Below, in pieces: positions 1 to 10,908 of a DNA stretch of 64,000 nucleotides (positions within the stretch are counted from its first letter, which is position 1; each line of letters starts with the position of its first letter). Below the pieces are notes generated by a model. The model worked only from the letters and a program-made list of their open reading frames with translations. It had not been told where the DNA came from and searched no databases. Origin of the DNA: Saccharomycodes ludwigii. Lineage: Eukaryota > Ascomycota > Saccharomycetes > Saccharomycodales > Saccharomycodaceae. Made by a program: the position numbers and the translations under genes. The stretch spans positions 248,001 through 312,000 of the forward strand of contig NC_060202.1 of the NCBI RefSeq assembly GCF_020623625.1. Reading direction: 5' to 3'.

Positions 1-410
1 GCCACTACTGTTACTACCATGGCCATTGTTTTTGTTATTCTTCTTGGCTTTACCACCACCGTTTGAACTGGTTCTAGAGTTGCCGTTTAAAGAAGTAGAC
101 GTGGCATCGATCTCATCCTCTAGCAAAACACTTGTTTTAATAATAGAATCGCTAATCAAGTAATCCTTGCCTGTAGAATGTTTTCTAATAACAAATTGAA
201 TATCATATGAACTGGATGGAACCAATCCACTAATGGTAACTGATTCGCCATTATAATCCTTGGGAATACTACTAGTTACTCTAAACCAAATGACACCATT
301 AACCAAAACAACTAATTCTTGGTCATCCATCGTATTAAAACTATTGATACCAACATTAGTCTTTTGTTTTAACTCCTTTTTAGGAATGTCATTTTCATTA
401 GCACTGCTAT

Positions 411-442
<32 letters not shown>

Positions 443-3174
443 TCGCTGTTATTATTATTATTATTGTTATTATTATTATTAGTAATTAGTAAAAATTCAA
501 TCCATGTTTCATCTACATGATTAACAATGACATCAATGGGTATTTCTTTTAAATTTTCTTCGTCAGTATCCCAGTTAAACTTGTTATAGTCATCATCACA
601 ACATGAGCTTAAAATTAAAGATTTACAATCATTAATAACCTCATCCTGCTCATTCTTATTGAAAACACTTTTATTAGTCTTGTCTTTTAAAATTCTTTTT
701 CCTTCCAAATTTACAATTTTGCAAGTGACAAACGAACACCATAACGGTGGGATACTATTATTAATATTATATTTAAACATTGAATAAATAAAAGTCTTCA
801 TATTCTGAATTCCCATAAGTTCCTTCAAATCAGTTGGTTGAGATTTAGATAAAAAATCCATGTTTAAATAAATTTGATAATAATTATTTGTATATTGTGG
901 TAATTGTTGTGTTTGTGGTTGTTGCTCTGGAAAGTTGCCACGAGAGGTCACAGATGTAATAGAAGAAGAAGAGTTGTTATGAGACATAGGGACAAAAGGT
1001 ATTACACCAACAAAATTATTGTTATTATTATCACTATTGTTGTTATTACTTGTGGATGAAGATGCAGCCGTAATAAAAGGCGAAACATTTGACAGTGGAT
1101 TCCCACTAGCACCGCTGGCAGTTTTAGCAAATGTGGAAGTTGGTGATAAAGAAGATGAACCTTGAGATACTGGTGGCAATTGTAATGTCTCTGAAAAACG
1201 GCTATTCCCACAATTCATAGTTGGTTCAGATACAATTGTTTGCGAATTGTATTCAACGGGTGTTCTGATTTTCAATGATTGTACAAAGGATTTCTCAACA
1301 ATATTGGTAAATGAAGCAATTTCAATAACATTATTCGAGTTAAAAGGATGTAACGATTGTTCATGTGGATCAGTTGAATTATTTGTCAAAATATTATTAT
1401 TATTGTTAGTCCCGGTATTTGCAAACTCGGTGCTATTCTTGTCATTATAGTCCTTGCTGTCCCTTTTTCCACTAAAAGTATTAATATGGTCATTGTTGTT
1501 GTTATTATTATTATTAGTGGTGGTGGTACCACCAGTGGCCATAATGTTACTTAAATTATGAACAGCAAATACAGTGCTGTTTATACTGGAAAAAGAAATA
1601 TTATTTCCATTGATACTATTGTTGACATTATTGTTATGAATGGGACCAATATTACTATTGCTGGCAGTAAAATTATTATCAAAACCGTTATTCAAATTAG
1701 CTTGTGATGTCGCCAAAGAGTTGCATGTATTATAGTTATTTGTATTTGCCACAATGGAAATGTTCCCCTCATCAGTATTTACACTATTTAACGAAACTAG
1801 GTTAATATTTGAAGTTGTAGGACTTAACTGAGAAAACACTTTAGCATTAGCAGGGGTAGTTGAAGAAATAAAGTTTGTGTTTTTGGTGGTCGTAGATGGA
1901 CTAGAGGTTGTAGTAATGTGTTGCGTTGATGCATTTTCGGTATTATTTGGACCAAATGATTTATCACTGGAATTACAACCGATATTGCTGTTATTCTGTA
2001 TTGTTTCAGATACTTTTCTATTCATGAGGTTGCCACTAGCAACAGTACTATTATTGTTCGGTAACCCTTCATCTGCCGTTGTATCACACATACCTTTCTT
2101 TTTAACTTTGTGAGTGGCATCGTGCTGGTATCTAGATTCAACCTCCAAACTAGTATAGAATTGATAAAAAACTATATGGAATGATGCAAAATATATTAAA
2201 ATGGGCAATAAAGTAGAAAAATGGGAACAAATACCAGAAAAAAATGTTTTCCAGCATAATGAAGTGGTAGCATTGAGGGTATTGGTTTTACAAAATGGGC
2301 CATTCATTATTTTAATCTTAAAACTTGAGAATAATAAACGTAAATTAAAAGCGTTGTTTTTATTATTGTTGTTGTTGTTATTATTGTGATTATTGTTCTG
2401 ATTACTACTATAAATGTTGTCGTTCTTAGTAAGGATATTGATATTGTTGATATTAGAATTACCATTGGTATTAAAAGTTGCAGAAGATAGAATACTTTCT
2501 AACAGAGGTTGGTCGTGCTGTTGTTGCCAAAAACCAAATGTGGAACGTAATTTTTTGAGTAAATTAAACGATACGCCATATAAAATTGAACATGAGGTCG
2601 CTACGCTCAGGCAGTCTCGAGGCTGATTAATTAAAGAAGATGCTACAATTGATAGAGCTAAATTTTCCAATGGAACAACTAAATTTTCGTACCTTCGAAG
2701 TAGTAACGCTAGAGTGGACTCCAATATCAAAAGCCATGATTTAAAATATACAGCTTTAAATTTATTTTTATAGCTAGTGACATTAGTATTTGCATTATTG
2801 TTGATACAGTCTATGCTAGTAGTTCTAGTAGTTTCCTTAGGTACAAATAAAAATACCAGACAATCGGCTAAAAATCTTCTAGATCTAGTGGCAACAATAA
2901 AGGAAATTAGTAGCACTAATGAGGCAATTTGGTTAAAACTTAAAAAAACAATTAATAAAGCAAAAGCATCCCTGATATATACTTCTTGGGCTACACCTAA
3001 AAGTAAATCTGATGGTTTTTTTATAGAAGTAGAGCTATTGAGTTGATAATCATTGGAAGTCCCCATATTATGATTAACAACATCAGCAGCAGTGGTGGTA
3101 GTGTCATTATTGGGGATGAATGGTGTATTTCTTCCTTCCTGAATTACAAAAGACTTTGACTTGGCTTTTTTCAT
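1..3174 (-). CDS. acrB/NNF2-like multi-domain membrane protein (partial, continues past the left edge)
   Basis: The frame is open for 1058 codons from an ATG at 3174-3172 to base 1, with no stop. The N-terminal third has hydrophobic segments near residues 60-110, then about 450 residues of Asn/Ser/Thr-rich low complexity. Near the left edge comes a folded stretch: a PLWCS segment, a DVIVNHVDETWIEF segment, a VNGVIWFRV strand, then SGLVPSSSYDIQFVIR, which looks like a fibronectin-III-type ending. This layout (N-terminal membrane segments, linker, PLWCS plus WxEF plus GLxPxxxY) recalls the fungal acrB 'ubiquitination network signalling' family, which I believe includes S. cerevisiae NNF2 (YGR089W). 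The family call rests on remembered motifs only. The C-terminal coiled-coil part would lie outside the window. A 39-T run sits 18 bases upstream of the start. Poly-Ser and poly-Asn tracts are encoded by trinucleotide repeats. Confidence 0.55.
404..479. repeat. In-frame trinucleotide repeats (ACT)n then (ATT)n
   Basis: A run of about 14 ACT units followed by ATT/GTT units lies inside the acrB/NNF2-like gene. On the minus strand it encodes a poly-Asn tract followed by a poly-Ser tract. It is a likely length-variable microsatellite and explains spurious plus-strand leucine-rich frames here. Confidence 0.85.
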
Positions 3175-3190
3175 TGAAAGTTTTCTTCTG

Positions 3191-3235
<45 letters not shown>

Positions 3236-4535
3236 AAAAAAAAATATGTTTTATTATGGAAACAATTTTTTAAAGTACCTTAATAATAATATTGACTAAT
3301 AGGAATGACTCTTATTATTTTTATATTTATATGGAAAATGCAATATAATTATGATGGAGTATGAAATGCAAAGGAAACAATAGGGATAAATGAAAAGAAA
3401 TAAATAGAAGTGAAGAAAAGGAAAAGAAAGAAAAAAAAAAAGAAAAAAAAAAAGAAAAAAAAGAAAAAAAAAAGGAATTAATAAAGGGAAAAGTTAAAAT
3501 AAATGACCTAGTTCCCTCGTTAGGTGTATTGTGTTCTAAAAGAAGTGAATAGTTTTTTGTATCTCTGTTGTGGTTGGCTATATTTTTGGATCACTTCTTT
3601 TATATATGAAAGCCAAGATTTGTTTGTTGTTGTTAGTTTGTAATTTTGCAAAGATAAAAAGAAACAGAGAAATAGTAAATAAGAAATGATAACAAAATAA
3701 ATAAAAGTAAAAAAAAAAAAAAAAGAAAAAATTAAAAATTAAACAAATAGAATTTAAATATCACAATTGAAATGAATAAAAAATGGAAAAATGTTGAAAC
3801 ATTTGTAGAAGCTTTAGGTTTTATTTTCTTTTATTTTATTTTCTTTTTGTAATGTTTTAAGCGCGCGCGGACGGACAGTTCCAAACGGAGTATTTTTTTT
3901 TTTTTTATTATTTTTCCACTTATGGCTATTGTCCGTGTATCGCTTGGATTTGTTCTAGGCATTTTCTGCGCCTTTCTTTAATTTTTTTTTTTCTTTTTTT
4001 TTTTTTTTTGGCCAGTTTTGCGCAAGGGATAAAAAAAGAAAAAAAAAAAAAAAAGCTTGTCATTTGCTTTCTTGTATGTCACTCTGTACGACCAAAAATA
4101 TTTTAAAATAAATCTTTTTTATTTTCCTTTTTTTTTCACATGCGCTTTGCATTTGTTTTATTTTTATTTTTATTTTTTTATTTTATACTTTTGACCCTTT
4201 CCCTCCTCTCCCACTACCACCACCGCGTTGCTAATTCCCTTTGAAAATTTTTAACTTGCTTTCAATTTATTAGTTTTCGTTGTTATCATTTGAGAGTTGC
4301 TAACATTCACTTTTAATTAATAAAAAAATATCTGTTTATAATTGAAAGAAAAAAGATTGACCTTATCTACAATCATTCAACCTTGTTTAATAAGCTTTAG
4401 CCCTTTTCTAAAACCACATCCATTTACCTTCCTTTATCACAACTTTGCCTTTTAAGCAATAGAATTTATTCCAGAAAATAAAGAATAACAGAAAAAAAAA
4501 AAAAAAAAAGAAAATTAGTTATTAATAATTTCGTC
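3175..4535. other. Divergent intergenic region, acrB-like gene / CHO1
   Basis: No gene is seen in this 1.36 kb. It holds a 39-nt T run at 3193-3231, a long A/G purine tract near 3405-3490, a GC-rich island (GCGCGCGCGG, about 3861-3870) that could be an RSC-type site, several further T runs, and the inositol-type element listed separately. The CHO1 leader ends in an A-rich stretch followed by TTCGTC and the ATG. Confidence 0.7.
4133..4142 (+). promoter_or_regulatory. UAS-INO (Ino2/Ino4) element upstream of CHO1
   Basis: TTTTCACATG is an exact match to the yeast inositol/choline-responsive consensus WYTTCAYRTG and lies about 395 bases before the CHO1 ATG. S. cerevisiae CHO1 is a classic Ino2-Ino4/Opi1 target, so the element fits its neighbour. 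Binding here is inferred. Confidence 0.65.
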
Positions 4536-5411
4536 ATGAGTACTGCCAGTAGTAGTAACAGTAATCATACTTTAAACAGGGATAATTTAAAGAAATTGAA
4601 AAAAGAACTCCAGAAACAGAAAATGTTTGACGAAGATTATCATGCTATAATGACTGACGATGAAGATAACATGATAAAAAATAATGAAATTGGCTCTCGT
4701 ACAAGTAGCAGAAGGGCAAGTAGTATTTTTAGTTTAGATACCTCACCTTTAGATCCTCCAAATGAAACAGATATGCTTAAATTTACTAGTGATGATCATC
4801 ATTTTAGTATGATTAGAAACTTGCATCTAGCTGACTATATCACAATGATGAACGGTTTTTGTGGTTTTTATTCTATAATTAGTTGCTTACGTTTCACCTT
4901 AACCAACAGACCACATTATGTGCATCGTGCTCATCTATTCATACTGTTGGGTGTTTTTTTTGATTTCTTTGACGGTAGAGTAGCCAGACTAAGAAATAGA
5001 AGTAGTTTAATGGGTCAAGAGTTGGATTCCTTGGCTGATTTGATTTCTTTTGGTGTTGCTCCCGCTTCTATTGCATTTGCCATTGGCTTCCAATCCACTG
5101 TTGATGTATTATGTTTATCTTTTTTCGTCTTATGTGGTTTAACTAGATTGGCCAGGTTCAATGTCACTGTTAGCCAGATCCCACACGATTTTAGTGGTAA
5201 GTCTAGGTATTTTGAAGGTTTCCCTATTCCAACTACTTTATTCTGGGTCGCTGTTATGGAATATCTAGTTAAGAAGGGCTTTATTTTAAATAATTTGCCC
5301 TTGGGTATATTATATTCTAATCAATGGTACGAATTCCATCCTTTTGTTTTAGTTTTTTTTATTCATGGTTGCCTAATGATCTCTAAAAGTTTAAAACTCC
5401 CCAAGCCATAG
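4536..5411 (+). CDS. CHO1: CDP-diacylglycerol-serine O-phosphatidyltransferase (phosphatidylserine synthase)
   Basis: It makes phosphatidylserine from CDP-diacylglycerol and serine in the ER membrane, the entry step to PE and PC by the de novo route. The 291-residue protein has a charged, Ser-rich cytosolic N-terminus (about 1-95) and then several membrane helices. The CDP-alcohol phosphotransferase signature DGxxAR-x8-Gxxx-Dxxx-D is complete, with D146, G147, A150, R151, G160, D164 and D168. Length is close to the S. cerevisiae enzyme (276). The Ser/Arg-rich segment around residues 54-64 (SRTSSRRASS) resembles a basophilic-kinase site, as known for Cho1 regulation by protein kinase A. The upstream UAS-INO element suggests inositol/choline repression. 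It is convergent with KEX1. Confidence 0.96.
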   Translation: MSTASSSNSNHTLNRDNLKKLKKELQKQKMFDEDYHAIMTDDEDNMIKNNEIGSRTSSRRASSIFSLDTSPLDPPNETDMLKFTSDDHHFSMIRNLHLADYITMMNGFCGFYSIISCLRFTLTNRPHYVHRAHLFILLGVFFDFFDGRVARLRNRSSLMGQELDSLADLISFGVAPASIAFAIGFQSTVDVLCLSFFVLCGLTRLARFNVTVSQIPHDFSGKSRYFEGFPIPTTLFWVAVMEYLVKKGFILNNLPLGILYSNQWYEFHPFVLVFFIHGCLMISKSLKLPKP

Positions 5412-5769
5412 TTTGTTTTGTTTTTTTTTTCTTCTATTGTTTATTGCTATTTATATTGCCTATTGAGATAAAGCCTCTATATGTGTTTTAATAGAAAGAA
5501 AATAAAAAAGAAAAAAAAAAAAAAGAGGGTAAAAATGTCTTTACTTTGACAGGAGAATTTGAATAATAAAAATAATGTCATGGCCAGTAATATATATACA
5601 TATATACAAATTAAATTAATTTTTTTTTTTTTTTTTTGAAATATCTGTATATAATAAAAAAAACAAACGAACAAACAAAAATAAGTAAATAATAATATAA
5701 AAACAAAAAAAAATAAAGTTTTATAAAATCAGATATATGCGTACATTTAATAAAAACTTTTCAACCTTT
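5412..5769. other. Convergent 3' region, CHO1 / KEX1
   Basis: No gene. Alternating A and T homopolymers and TATATA-rich stretches serve as the 3' ends and presumably the polyadenylation signals of two converging genes. Nothing else is seen. Confidence 0.6.
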
Positions 5770-8382
5770 TTACATATCATCCAATTCAAACGAAGTTTCT
5801 GTATCATTGGGAATACTAGTGTAAGCACCTCCTTTCTTTTTCTTTTTTATTTGTTTCTTTGAGTTATAATTATCTTGAATATCTTTGGTACTTTTTCCAA
5901 TACTGGAAGGTTCGTCATTATAGTTATCTTTTACAATAGTGGAATCGTCTATACTATCACCATTTTCTAAATCAAAATATTGTTCTTCTAAATCTTCAGC
6001 CCATGATACTGATTTATTATTAGCATTCCTCCTTTTGCTGCCACTATTAATATTGTCTAATTCATCCGTTGGATTGATTAAAATAGCACGTAATTTGGGT
6101 CTGAAATAGAATTGTCTAAGCACGTAATAAACAATGGTTAATAAAATAGATGATAAAGAAAAATAGATAACCACACGTTTAAATTTTGTATGTTCCTTTT
6201 TAGATTTTTCCGTATTCTCCTTATTGTTATCTTTATTTTCTTCACCTTTTCCTTCTTTATCATCTTCATCTTCTTCTTCTTCTTCATCATCTTCTTCTTC
6301 TTCTTCATCATCATCTTCTTCTTCTTCTTCATCATCATCTTCTTCTTCATTGTCTTCTACATCACTTTCATCCTCATCCTCTTCTACATCACTTTCATCT
6401 TCATCCTCTTCTACATCACTTTCATCCTCATCCTCTTCTACATCACTTTCATCTTCATCCTCTTCTACATCACTTTCATCCTCATCCTCTTCTACATCAC
6501 TTTCATCTTCATCCTCTTCTACATCACCTTCATCCTCATCACTTTCATCTTCATCATATTCATCCTCATCATCTTCGTTATCCCCTTCTATAGCACCTTC
6601 ATCTTCTTGATCTTCTTCTTCTTCTTCTTCCTCCTCATTTACTTCTTCAAATTCCTCTTCACTATTGGCATTATCATTTTCTTCATCATCTTGTGTATTT
6701 TGTTCTTCTGCTTGTTCCTTTTCATTATCACTATCTTGACCTTCAGGTATAACAATATTAATATCATTGGTATTGATTTCTTCCAATTCTTTTAGTTCAG
6801 GGGCGGCATCAAAAATATCTGCTATGTCCAAAATACCTCTTACCTCTAACGGTTTATCATAAGCTGCCATATGTGAAGCATCTTTAATGCTAATAAAAGT
6901 TACTCCTCTTTCACTCTTAACGTAACCAGCTTCTTCGCCATTATGTTTCCAAATAATATTATCACCTTCTTCCTGAACAAATCCAGTAGAACCTTTCCAG
7001 CCCAAATTATTGATCATGCTCAAAACCCCCTCATTATTACAAATTAAATCTCTATCGCCATTAAAAAAAACAATATCAATATCATTTTCTAAAATATCAG
7101 GTAATAAATGTATGCTTGGTTTACTGTAAGGATTGGTTAAGTACCATAAAACCATATCATCACATTCATGCCACTTTAATTCATCTCTAAATGAATCACT
7201 AGTGGTAGGATAAACAATATTTAGAGCTTCTAAAACGCCTGGTTTATTAAAAAAGTCAATTATATTAGGTAATAATGGTGGCCAGTTCATACCGCAACTT
7301 GGATAACTATCACGTAACCTGATATCATACATATTATAACATTGTTTAGTACCAGTATCCCTTGTATACTGAAGTAGATAGCTTAATATACTTTCGCATT
7401 GGTCATAAGAAAACTTCTCCTCGTCTACATTTTCATAAGTGTTAATTAAATTCTGACATTTCTCATGCTTGTCTAGTATTGAACGGAAATGCTCATTGGT
7501 CTCAGTAATTAAACCACTTTTAAGAGCAAATGGTAGATAGCTCAACGATTGGCGGTCTGGATCAACCCATCCATTTCCAATGTAGAGCTTTTTTAAATTA
7601 ATCTTTTGGGCGTCGTCGTCATTATTTAAATTGTAATTTAAAATTTCATTCGCAAAAAATGGAATATATTGACCAGCATAGCTTTCGCCACTTAAATAAA
7701 TCTCTTTTGATAAATCTTCAGGGAAAAGCTTGAAATAATTATTTAAAAATTGAATAAAGTGCTTCGAAACATCTTGAGCCAAATCACCATCATAAAATTG
7801 AACATTTTCCAAGCTGGAACTTTCAGACTTATGTGAAAACCCAGTGCCCAACGGCTGATCTAAATAAACCATATCATACTTGGTGTGCCAAGAACCTGGA
7901 TTTATAATTAGTTCATTCTTGTCATTTAATCTGAATGGACCAGTTTCCATAAAAACACCATCCATGGAAGAACACCCTGGGCCACCATTCAACCAAAACA
8001 TTAATTTATTATTGTCATTGATGTTTGGAGTATCAGAAAGCTTTTTAAATGAATCAGGTCTAGTAAACTTCCAGAAAAACAACTTTCTCTCATCTTCCGT
8101 TATTGTTTCGTCTTGTTCTATTGTTAATCTACCAGCGTACATTTCCTTTGGTAAATCATAAAATTCTAAGATATTGCTATAATGATTTCCATCATTTGTC
8201 TTCAAATCAGCTATATATCTCTCCACTTCGATGTAACCTGGTAATGATTCTGGATTAACTAAAAAATCATCCTTATTTAGCTCTAAAGCATAAGTAATTG
8301 GGCTAACAATTGTTATGACAAAAAGCGATAAAAAGTTAAGCAAATTTATGGCAGAAAATGATACATGTTTGGACTTTACCAT
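5770..8382 (-). CDS. KEX1: Kex1-type serine carboxypeptidase of the late Golgi, with an expanded acidic domain
   Basis: It trims C-terminal Lys/Arg from Kex2-processed precursors in the trans-Golgi. A signal peptide (about 1-32) precedes the S10 peptidase domain. NGGPGCSSMDG is at about 132-142. The catalytic triad is visible: Ser234 in GESYAGQ, Asp in NGDRDLICN (about 443-445), His504 in DASHMAAYD. After the catalytic domain comes a strongly acidic region (about residues 535-745) that includes a nine-residue ESDVEEDED repeat, then one membrane helix (VVIYFSLSSILLTIVYYVL) and a cytosolic tail with polar and Tyr-containing signals. At 870 residues it is about 140 longer than S. cerevisiae Kex1 (729), mostly from the acidic expansion. 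It diverges from ARO8, as in S. cerevisiae (YGL203C-YGL202W). Confidence 0.96.
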   Translation of the reverse strand: MVKSKHVSFSAINLLNFLSLFVITIVSPITYALELNKDDFLVNPESLPGYIEVERYIADLKTNDGNHYSNILEFYDLPKEMYAGRLTIEQDETITEDERKLFFWKFTRPDSFKKLSDTPNINDNNKLMFWLNGGPGCSSMDGVFMETGPFRLNDKNELIINPGSWHTKYDMVYLDQPLGTGFSHKSESSSLENVQFYDGDLAQDVSKHFIQFLNNYFKLFPEDLSKEIYLSGESYAGQYIPFFANEILNYNLNNDDDAQKINLKKLYIGNGWVDPDRQSLSYLPFALKSGLITETNEHFRSILDKHEKCQNLINTYENVDEEKFSYDQCESILSYLLQYTRDTGTKQCYNMYDIRLRDSYPSCGMNWPPLLPNIIDFFNKPGVLEALNIVYPTTSDSFRDELKWHECDDMVLWYLTNPYSKPSIHLLPDILENDIDIVFFNGDRDLICNNEGVLSMINNLGWKGSTGFVQEEGDNIIWKHNGEEAGYVKSERGVTFISIKDASHMAAYDKPLEVRGILDIADIFDAAPELKELEEINTNDINIVIPEGQDSDNEKEQAEEQNTQDDEENDNANSEEEFEEVNEEEEEEEEDQEDEGAIEGDNEDDEDEYDEDESDEDEGDVEEDEDESDVEEDEDESDVEEDEDESDVEEDEDESDVEEDEDESDVEEDEDESDVEDNEEEDDDEEEEEDDDEEEEEDDEEEEEDEDDKEGKGEENKDNNKENTEKSKKEHTKFKRVVIYFSLSSILLTIVYYVLRQFYFRPKLRAILINPTDELDNINSGSKRRNANNKSVSWAEDLEEQYFDLENGDSIDDSTIVKDNYNDEPSSIGKSTKDIQDNYNSKKQIKKKKKGGAYTSIPNDTETSFELDDM
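6356..6541 (-). repeat. 27-bp coding minisatellite in KEX1
   Basis: Seven tandem copies with a 27-base period, each starting with the word TCTACATCAC on the plus strand (6356, 6383, 6410, 6437, 6464, 6491, 6518), encode the acidic nonapeptide ESDVEEDED. Copies alternate between a CCT and a CTT variant, which makes a 54-base higher-order period. GAA/GAT-type trinucleotide runs flank it on both sides. Confidence 0.9.
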
Positions 8383-9151
8383 TGTCGCTATTTATTAAGG
8401 GCACTAAAAAGATTGTAACCGATGGATGTATTTCTAAATTTATGAGTATCTTTGTATATATTACCATGACAGACATTTTTAAAATGAAATAAAATAAAAT
8501 AAAATAAAATAGAAAAAGCTTTATAAATAGAAAAAGCCTTTTATAGAAGTAAAAATACTTTAAAAGACTACAACGATAAAAAGTAAATTGATTTTATTAT
8601 TTTTATTTTCCTTCAAAATAAATCACTTAATCATTTTACACGACATAAAATATTGAAATGGTAGTTTTATAATGTTTATTTTTAACTATGTAATTAATTT
8701 AACCTTGTTAAACCGAGCTTGGTTTTTTCTCAGCTTTACAAAGCGGATAAACAACCAAAAAAAAATAAAAAAATATATCCGCGGGTGATGTGTGGGTGTA
8801 GTTTGTTTTGTTTATAACATCCAACGGAATTTTCTCATTTTTCGTTTTCATTTCCGTTTTTTATGACTCAAAATAAAAAAAAATATGAAGAGAGATTTCC
8901 AGTTTTTAAATTTGTATCTTTTTTATTTTTTATTTTTTATTTTTTTTTTTTTTTTTTCTCTGTAATTGGTTTTATTTAAAAAAAGTCATCATATAAACTT
9001 TACTCCTTAACCAATTACAACGTAAACTTCAATAACGTCTACAGAAGAAGCTTGTACCCAAATATTTTAAAAGGTCCAGCTGTCATCAAAATAAAATAAA
9101 TAAATAAACAAACAAACAAAAAAAAAATAGAAATAAAAAAAACAAGAAAAA
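8383..9151. other. Divergent promoter region KEX1 / ARO8
   Basis: No gene. It holds an (AAATA)n pentanucleotide run near 8486-8510, a CCGCGGG word at about 8778, the Gcn4-type site listed separately, a long T run near 8940-8957 and an A/C-rich leader (AAACAAAC repeats) just before the ARO8 ATG. Confidence 0.7.
8864..8870 (+). promoter_or_regulatory. Gcn4 binding site upstream of ARO8
   Basis: The word TGACTCA (within ATGACTCAA) is the Gcn4/AP-1 core and lies about 285 bases before the ARO8 start. S. cerevisiae ARO8 is under general amino-acid control, so the site fits its gene. It is about 480 bases from KEX1. Confidence 0.65.
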
Positions 9152-10666
9152 ATGACCCTACCAGAATCTAAAGATTTCTCCTATTTATTCTCTGATGAAG
9201 CCAAAAGTCGTAAGCCAAGTCCATTAAAAACATGTATTCATTTGTTTAATGATCCAAATATTATCTTTTTGGGTGGTGGTTTACCATTGAGTAATTATTT
9301 CCCATGGAAAGAAATTAGTGCCATTTCTCCAAAACCACCTTTCCCAAATGGTATTGGTGCTCCAATCAAAAACGCTGATGAAGAAGCTATCGAATATATT
9401 ATTCCAAAGGCCAAAGCTGAAATCAGGGAAGAAGGCGATATTCCACTTGAAAGATGTCTACAATATGGATTTTCCCAAGGTCAACCGGAGTTGTTAAAAT
9501 TTTTAAGAAAACATACTGAAGTTATTCATAAAATGGACAAGTATTCTGACTGGGACGTTTTAGCCACTATTGGTAATACTGGTGGTTGGGAATCCTGTTT
9601 AAGAGTCTTTTGTAACCGTGGTGATAATATTTTAGCTGAGGCCCACTCCTTCTCTAGTTCCTTAAGTGCTGCTTTATCTCAAGGGGTCAATGTCTTCCCA
9701 ATTCCAATGGATGAATTTGGTATTATTCCATCTAAATTGGAATTTATCTTGGATAATTGGAATGAAAAAGCTCCTAAACCAAAGTTATTGTACACGATCC
9801 CAACAGGTCAAAACCCAACAGGTTCTTCTTTAAGTGACGAGAGAAAATTTGAAATTTATCAATTGGCTAAAAAGCATGATTTTATTATTGTTGAAGATGA
9901 ACCATACTATTTCTTACAAATGGGGAAATACGAATCTCCAGAAACCAGAAGCTCTGTCGAGAAGAAACCAACTCATGAAGAATTTGTCAATGGTTTGGCC
10001 AAATCCTTCGTTTCTTTAGACGATGAAGGTCGTGTTCTTAGATTAGATTCTTTTTCCAAGGTCTTAGCACCAGGTACCAGATTGGGTTGGATTGTTGGTT
10101 CAAAGAAACTCTTAACTACTTTCTTATATTTGCATGAAATGACTATCCAAGCTCCAGCTGGTTTCACACAAACTTTGGTTTCCAAAACTTTAAATAGTTG
10201 GGGGCAAGATGGCTATTTGGACTGGTTAATCGGTTTGCGTCATGAGTACACTGTTAAAAGAGATACTGCTATTGATGCTTTGAGACAACATTTACCTGTT
10301 GACATTAGAGACAAAACTACCAACGAACCTTTGGTTGTTGTTAATCCACCTGTTGCCGGTATGTTTTTTGTTATCAACATTGATGCTTCTCAACATCCTA
10401 AATTTAACACTGAATTCAACAAAGATCCTAAGAAGGTTGAAAAGGCTTTCTACGAAAAAGTTATCCAAAAGGGTGTTTTGGTTGTTCCTGGTGGCTGGTT
10501 TGAAACCACGGGCGAAACTGTTCCACCTCAACCAAAAGAAAGTAAAGTTGTATTAAAACCAAATGAAATCTTTTTTAGAGGTACTTATGCTGCCGTTCCC
10601 TTGGACAAAATGAAAGAAGGTATCAAAAGATTGGGTGTTGCTCTAAGAGAAGAATTTGGTTTATAA
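9152..10666 (+). CDS. ARO8: Aromatic amino-acid aminotransferase I
   Basis: A PLP-dependent fold-type I transaminase that interconverts phenylalanine, tyrosine and tryptophan with their 2-oxo acids; family members also act on alpha-aminoadipate. The 504 residues match the S. cerevisiae length (500). Motifs in order: [11 protein letters not shown] (about 141-151), [11 protein letters not shown] (about 214-224), VEDEPYY (about 247-253), and the Schiff-base lysine K303 in [14 protein letters not shown], with the substrate-carboxylate region near the C-terminus (FFRGTYA). The start is the first ATG after an A-rich leader and gives a full-length N-terminus. It shares its promoter region with KEX1, and a Gcn4 core lies upstream. 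Confidence 0.97.
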   Translation: MTLPESKDFSYLFSDEAKSRKPSPLKTCIHLFNDPNIIFLGGGLPLSNYFPWKEISAISPKPPFPNGIGAPIKNADEEAIEYIIPKAKAEIREEGDIPLERCLQYGFSQGQPELLKFLRKHTEVIHKMDKYSDWDVLATIGNTGGWESCLRVFCNRGDNILAEAHSFSSSLSAALSQGVNVFPIPMDEFGIIPSKLEFILDNWNEKAPKPKLLYTIPTGQNPTGSSLSDERKFEIYQLAKKHDFIIVEDEPYYFLQMGKYESPETRSSVEKKPTHEEFVNGLAKSFVSLDDEGRVLRLDSFSKVLAPGTRLGWIVGSKKLLTTFLYLHEMTIQAPAGFTQTLVSKTLNSWGQDGYLDWLIGLRHEYTVKRDTAIDALRQHLPVDIRDKTTNEPLVVVNPPVAGMFFVINIDASQHPKFNTEFNKDPKKVEKAFYEKVIQKGVLVVPGGWFETTGETVPPQPKESKVVLKPNEIFFRGTYAAVPLDKMKEGIKRLGVALREEFGL

Positions 10667-10837
10667 TTCAAAGTAATTTTAATATCTATATTTTTTTTTC
10701 TTTTTTTTTTTTTTTTTTTTTTCTTCTATTAAAATTTTATCATATTTTTCTCTCTGTCTTTCTCTAAAAGCATATAAAAATGGATTAGGTATTAATAACA
10801 AAAATTGAAACCAAACAACTTGGGTTTGAAAAAAAAA
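10667..10837. other. ARO8 3' region and Pol III terminator of the tRNA
   Basis: A run of about 18 T (interrupted by one C) follows the ARO8 stop. The A run ending at 10837 reads as a T tract on the minus strand directly after the tRNA 3' end, a standard RNA polymerase III terminator. Confidence 0.7.
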
Positions 10838-10908
10838 TGCACTAGCCGGGAATCGAACCCGGGGCCCAACGATGGCAACGTTGGATTTTACCACTAAACC
10901 ACCAGTGC
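10838..10908 (-). tRNA. tRNA-Gly (anticodon GCC)
   Basis: A 71-nt cloverleaf on the minus strand. The acceptor stem pairs GCACTGG with CTAGTGC, the anticodon arm is CAACG-TTGCCAT-CGTTG with anticodon GCC, the T arm is CCGGG-TTCGAAT-CCCGG (a good B box), and the D arm has GGTTTAGTGG (A box). The discriminator is A. No intron. It is very similar to S. cerevisiae tRNA-Gly(GCC), and a T tract follows the 3' end. Confidence 0.97.

Noticed and set aside
4136-4142. TCACATG as a CDEI centromere element upstream of CHO1
   Set aside because: No CDEIII nearby; the extended match fits the UAS-INO consensus and the adjacent gene far better.
6190-6795. Plus-strand frames of 201 and 128 codons (Phe/Ile-rich and poly-Ser) inside KEX1
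   Set aside because: They are the antisense reading of the acidic GAA/GAT repeats of KEX1; composition alone keeps them open.
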